Source of the DNA: Paradesertivirga sp036399495
Lineage (GTDB): Bacteria > Bacteroidota > Bacteroidia > Sphingobacteriales > Sphingobacteriaceae
Assembly: GCA_036399495.1 (NCBI GenBank)
Contig: DASWMZ010000083.1
Coordinates: forward strand, 1 to 16,900
Direction: 5' to 3'
Length of the DNA: 16,900 bases
The notes under the pieces were generated by a model, which saw only the letters and a list, made by a program, of their open reading frames with translations, had not been told where the DNA came from and ran no database searches. The position numbers and the translations under genes are program-made. Of the stretch, positions 13,488 to 16,900 are shown in pieces. Position 1 is the first letter of the stretch. Every line of letters begins with the position of its first letter.

Positions 13488-16092
13488 CTGCCTCCAGCTT
13501 ATCCTTATTCAAAAACACAAATTGATTATCAAATACATCTAACAGTATCCGGCTCTCTTTGTCAACCTTCCCAGCCAGAATATCTTTAGAAAGCTCGTTC
13601 AAAATTCTTTTTTGGATAACCCGTTTCAATGGCCTTGCACCAAATTGGGGGTCATAACCCAATTGGCTTAACCAGTCGAGCGCTTCTGCCGAAGCTTCAA
13701 TTTCAATTCCCATTTCCGCTAAAGTTTGTGCAACATGGTTAAATTGCAGTGCAGCAATACTTCGTATTTCATCTCTGTTTAGCGGCGTAAACATAATTAG
13801 CTCATCAATACGATTTAAAAACTCAGGGCGAATAGTTTGCTTTAATAGTTCAAACAACTCGTTCTTGGTTTTGGCAACCACTTCTTCGTGGTTAAAGTCA
13901 TCAAGCACTTTGAAATTCTCCTGTATCAGATGCGAGCCGATGTTTGAGGTCATGATGATGATAGTATTTTTAAAGTTTACCAAACGACCTTTGTTATCGG
14001 TTAAGCGGCCATCATCCAATACCTGAAGTAAAATATTGAATACATCCGGATGTGCTTTCTCAATCTCATCCAGGAGAATTACGCTATATGGCTTTCTCCG
14101 AACCGCTTCAGTTAATTGTCCGCCTTCATCGTAACCCACGTATCCCGGCGGGGCACCAATCAGTCGTGAAACCGCGTGGCGTTCCTGGTATTCGCTCATG
14201 TCAATCCGCACCATCGAATGTTCATCATTGAAAAGGAACTCTGCTAAAGCCTTTGCAAGCTCTGTCTTACCAACACCTGTTGTTCCCAGGAATATAAAAG
14301 AACCAATCGGCTTACGTTTATCCTGTAAACCAGCGCGCGAGCGGCGTATCGCATCAGAAATTGCTTCTATAGCTTCTTCCTGACCTGCAACGCGCTTATG
14401 CAATTCATCTTCCAGGTTTAGCAGCTTTTCACGCTCGCTTTGAATCATCTTAGTTACGGGAATTCCTGTCCAGCGCGAAACCACACCTGCAATATCATCT
14501 GAAGTAACCTCCTCTTTCAGCATCCGCCCGCCTGATTGCTTTTCAGTCAATTCTTTCTTCAGCACTTCAACCTTATCCTGCGATTCTTTGATTTTACCAT
14601 AGCGAATTTCAGCTACACGACCGTAATCACCAGCACGTTCAGCCTGTTCGGCTTCAAGCTTATAATTTTCTATCTGTGCAACTTCCTGGTTTATTCCATC
14701 AACCATATCTTTCTCCGCTTTCCAGCTCGCCCTTAACGAATCGCGTTCGGCAGAAAGGTTAGCAATTTCCTCACTAAGTTCCCCAACTTTCTTTACGTCG
14801 TTTTCCCGTTTAATCGCTTCGCGCTCAATTTCAAGCTGCATGATTTTTCGTTCCAGCTCATCAACCGCTTCGGGAACAGAGTCCATTTCTAACCGAAGTT
14901 TAGAAGCTGCTTCGTCCATCAAGTCGATGGCCTTATCTGGTAAAAACCGGTCAGCAATATAGCGTTGAGATAGCTCAACAGCGGCAATAATCGCTTCATC
15001 CTTAATCCGTACCTTATGGTGCGTTTCATAGCGCTCCTTCAATCCTCGAAGAATCGAAATCGCATCCTGAGTATCTGGCTCATCCACCATTACCTTTTGG
15101 AAACGGCGTTCCAAAGCTTTGTCCTTCTCTAAATATTTTTGATACTCATTTAGAGTCGTGGCACCAATCGAGCGCAGTTCACCCCGAGCCAAAGCAGGTT
15201 TTAAAATGTTAGCAGCATCCATAGCACCCTCACCGCCACCGGCTCCAACAAGCGTATGAATTTCATCTATAAACAAGATAATCTCACCATCGCTTTGCGT
15301 AACCTCTTTGATAACAGCCTTTAAACGCTCTTCAAATTCACCTTTATATTTTGCACCGGCAATAAGCGCACCCATATCTAAAGAGAAAACCGTTTTTGAC
15401 TTTAGATTTTCAGGAACATCGCCTTTAATAATCCGGAAGGCAATACCCTCTGCAATGGCGGTTTTACCAACGCCAGGCTCACCAATCAAAATGGGATTAT
15501 TTTTGGTGCGTCGAGATAGGATTTGAATGACTCTTCTAATTTCCTCATCACGGCCAATAACCGGGTCAAGCTTACCCGACTCGGCGTACTCATTCAAATT
15601 ACGGGCATATTTATTAAGTGCGTTAAACGTCGCTTCAGCATTCTGGTCGGTTACCTTGTTGTTGCCGCGTAACTCAGTAATCGCCTTCTTTAAATCCTTT
15701 TCCGTTACACCAGCATCCTTCAGCATATTGCTTGCTTTATCGTTTGCATTGAGTATTCCGAGCAAGATATGCTCCACAGAAACAAACTCATCCTTAAACT
15801 CCTTCAAATAACTTTGCGCTTTTATCAGCATCGAATTAGTCGAAGAAGAAAGGTAAATATTGCTGCCGCTCACCTTCGGATAGCTGGAAATTTCAGCATC
15901 TAAAACCGTGTTCAGCCGGTTAAGGTTAACATTTAGTTTCTTTAATAGGTAGTTGATTACGTTTTCATCAACCATAAGCAGCGCCTTTAAAAGGTGCGCG
16001 TTCTCAATAGCCTGTTGCTCATTGCCAACTGCTATTTCGGAAGCCTTCTGAACTGCTTCCTGTGCCTTGATTGTAAAATTATTTAAGTTCAT
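13477..16092 (-). CDS. clpB: ATP-dependent protein disaggregase ClpB
   Basis: 871 residues from the ATG at 16092-16090, giving MNLNNFTIKAQEAV, the usual start of this family in Bacteroidota; an ATG five codons upstream is less likely. Residues 1-145 are the Clp N domain (two repeats). The first AAA+ module carries GEPGVGKT at 204-211 and Walker B ILFIDEIHTL. Residues about 400-525 are the coiled-coil M domain that marks ClpB rather than ClpA/C. The second AAA+ module has GTTGVGKTE and ILLDEIEKAHPDV, then the D2-small domain (GARPLKRVIQ). ClpB works with DnaK to resolve protein aggregates after heat stress. No CIRCE element or clear TAnnTTTG promoter was seen upstream; TTGTTTTG 19 bases before the ATG is one mismatch away. 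Confidence 0.97.
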   Translation of the reverse strand: MNLNNFTIKAQEAVQKASEIAVGNEQQAIENAHLLKALLMVDENVINYLLKKLNVNLNRLNTVLDAEISSYPKVSGSNIYLSSSTNSMLIKAQSYLKEFKDEFVSVEHILLGILNANDKASNMLKDAGVTEKDLKKAITELRGNNKVTDQNAEATFNALNKYARNLNEYAESGKLDPVIGRDEEIRRVIQILSRRTKNNPILIGEPGVGKTAIAEGIAFRIIKGDVPENLKSKTVFSLDMGALIAGAKYKGEFEERLKAVIKEVTQSDGEIILFIDEIHTLVGAGGGEGAMDAANILKPALARGELRSIGATTLNEYQKYLEKDKALERRFQKVMVDEPDTQDAISILRGLKERYETHHKVRIKDEAIIAAVELSQRYIADRFLPDKAIDLMDEAASKLRLEMDSVPEAVDELERKIMQLEIEREAIKRENDVKKVGELSEEIANLSAERDSLRASWKAEKDMVDGINQEVAQIENYKLEAEQAERAGDYGRVAEIRYGKIKESQDKVEVLKKELTEKQSGGRMLKEEVTSDDIAGVVSRWTGIPVTKMIQSEREKLLNLEDELHKRVAGQEEAIEAISDAIRRSRAGLQDKRKPIGSFIFLGTTGVGKTELAKALAEFLFNDEHSMVRIDMSEYQERHAVSRLIGAPPGYVGYDEGGQLTEAVRRKPYSVILLDEIEKAHPDVFNILLQVLDDGRLTDNKGRLVNFKNTIIIMTSNIGSHLIQENFKVLDDFNHEEVVAKTKNELFELLKQTIRPEFLNRIDELIMFTPLNRDEIRSIAALQFNHVAQTLAEMGIEIEASAEALDWLSQLGYDPQFGARPLKRVIQKRILNELSKDILAGKVDKESRILLDVFDNQFVFLNKDKLEAVSR

Positions 16093-16156
16093 AATGCTTA
16101 TGTACACTCAAAACAATGGCCATGCGAGTTTTGCTTCCCCGTATCGGAAATAATGT

Positions 16157-16176
16157 CCTGAAGAATTTTTTTCAGG
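16157..16176 (-). terminator. Possible hairpin after the small lipoprotein gene
   Basis: CCTGAA (16157-16162) and TTCAGG (16171-16176) form a 6-pair stem with an 8-base loop, starting four bases beyond the stop of the lipoprotein gene. There is no T-run after it on the minus strand, so it is a weak terminator candidate at best; it also lies 65 bases upstream of clpB and could instead affect that transcript. Confidence 0.3.
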
Positions 16177-16179
16177 TGA

Positions 16180-16566
16180 CTAATCGTCTGATAGGAAATA
16201 TTTTAGCGGAAATTTTGACTTAGAAAAGGTAAACTCGTCTTCATAGGTTGTGCGGGTAGTAAAAAAGTCTGTGCACTGACCATCGCCCGAACCGGTAAAC
16301 CCTCCATCTGGGTTGCAGATTAGATTACAATCCTCATCAAGAAGCCGGCTAGGGATATCACAACAAATCGAGGGGATATAATAAACAAGTTTGCCCTTGT
16401 ACAGGTATTGCCAAACACTCCTGGGCGGATTACTAACAGTTTCTGATTCAATCTGGTTACTTACCTCACGCACACAAGCAGGAACTACTGATGCTTCATT
16501 CTTGTCGCAGCCTGTAAGTCGAGTAAGAAACAAAGTTAGCACGATCAAAAAGCCTATGCATTTCAT
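16180..16566 (-). CDS. Small cysteine-rich lipoprotein, DUF6970-like
   Basis: 128 residues. A lipoprotein signal peptide is clear: MKCIGFLIVLTLFLTRLTGC, with lipobox LTGC and the lipidated cysteine at residue 20, followed by DKNE. The mature part has conserved-looking features: ACVREVSNQIE, PRSVWQYLYKGKLVYYIPS, a CCD pair, LLDEDCNLICNPDGGFTGSG and GQCTDFF. This reminds me of the Bacteroidota domain of unknown function DUF6970; the name is from memory and unverified. Seven cysteines in the mature protein including the lipidated one suggest disulfides in the periplasm or at the outer membrane. It follows the next gene on the minus strand after 24 bases, so both form an operon. Function unknown. 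Confidence 0.75.
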   Translation of the reverse strand: MKCIGFLIVLTLFLTRLTGCDKNEASVVPACVREVSNQIESETVSNPPRSVWQYLYKGKLVYYIPSICCDIPSRLLDEDCNLICNPDGGFTGSGDGQCTDFFTTRTTYEDEFTFSKSKFPLKYFLSDD

Positions 16567-16590
16567 CTTAAGAATTAATAGTGTTTACTA

Positions 16591-16900
16591 TCAATATTTT
16601 TCTTTTGATACTATTTCAATCAAAGCAAAACTTATACTGCTGCCGTCCATGGGCGGGTTTTTAACCTTTTCCTCCAGAACCTCTATTGTATAAACATACC
16701 CCTCTTCATAATCAAAGCCTTTAATGCTATTATGAAAATAGAAATACTCCCATTTATCAGTATTGAGATTCTCACCTCTCTGAACAAGTAAACATTTTCC
16801 CGTCATTTCTCCTGTACAACTCACGGTGTAATGATTCACTCTCATGATAGTTGCATGAGAATTCTTTTTGCATCCCGATAAGATTGTTAAAAGTAAGCTA
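16591..16900 (-). CDS. DUF4377-like lipoprotein, 5' end beyond the window edge
   Basis: The C-terminal 84 residues begin MRVNHYTVSCTG, but the frame stays open upstream to the window edge and reads SLLLTILSGCKKNSH: a hydrophobic signal segment with lipobox LSGC and lysines after the cysteine. The real start is therefore outside the window, and the internal ATG at 16845 is not the start. The mature part (VNHYTVSCTGEMTGKCLLVQ, YFHNSIKGFDYEEGYVYTIE, NPPMDGSSISFALIEIVSK) matches the DUF4377 pattern, a small beta domain often found with HslJ/META-type lipoproteins in Bacteroidota. Two cysteines (CTGEMTGKC) probably form a disulfide. Function unknown. Confidence 0.75.
   Translation of the reverse strand, partial: SLLLTILSGCKKNSHATIMRVNHYTVSCTGEMTGKCLLVQRGENLNTDKWEYFYFHNSIKGFDYEEGYVYTIEVLEEKVKNPPMDGSSISFALIEIVSKEKY

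Overview
The window looks like chromosomal DNA of a Bacteroidota member, most likely a Sphingobacteriaceae relative such as Pedobacter or Mucilaginibacter. This rests on protein style, -7 boxes of the Bacteroidota form TAnnTTTG (with a -33 TTG at 19-20 bp for two of them), near absence of Shine-Dalgarno sequences, an IS407-type IS3 element and small Bacteroidota-type lipoproteins. The genus is inference; no rRNA or other marker is present.

Layout. Positions 1-1360 hold two related IS3-family elements lying back to back: the 5' tip of one on the minus strand (1 to about 141) and one complete copy on the plus strand (about 175 to 1360). Next is a B12-binding-type radical SAM protein (1422-3620) with its own promoter-like box, then about 520 bp with no convincing gene, then a small single-pass membrane protein (4145-4534).

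The centre (4673-9998) is a tight five-gene operon: a TerY-like vWA protein, a PP2C phosphatase with an Ig-like N-terminal region, a divergent Ser/Thr kinase with a zinc ribbon, a membrane-anchored Ppx/GppA-like ASKHA protein, and a proline-rich coiled-coil protein. The first three match the 'TerY-P triad' (vWA, PP2C, kinase) proposed from comparative genomics as a phosphorylation module linked to tellurite and stress-response systems. The last two are unusual additions. Together they suggest a reversible phosphorylation switch using a metal-dependent vWA scaffold and reporting to, or reading from, a membrane-tethered nucleotide- or polyphosphate-binding protein. No terB, terC or terD gene is present. 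The operon is followed by about 725 bp of decayed-looking DNA, and a short repeat occurs on both sides of it.

From 10724 onward the sequence is ordinary chromosome: a terminator hairpin and tRNA-Lys(TTT) with a clear promoter, a 2H-phosphoesterase (RNA ligase-like) divergent from dinB (DNA polymerase IV), a GmhB-like HAD phosphatase, an inverted array of short repeats between convergent genes, clpB on the minus strand, and two small lipoproteins on the minus strand, the second cut by the window edge. The two divergent genes and gmhB have promoter boxes only 3-5 nt before the start codon, suggesting leaderless mRNAs.
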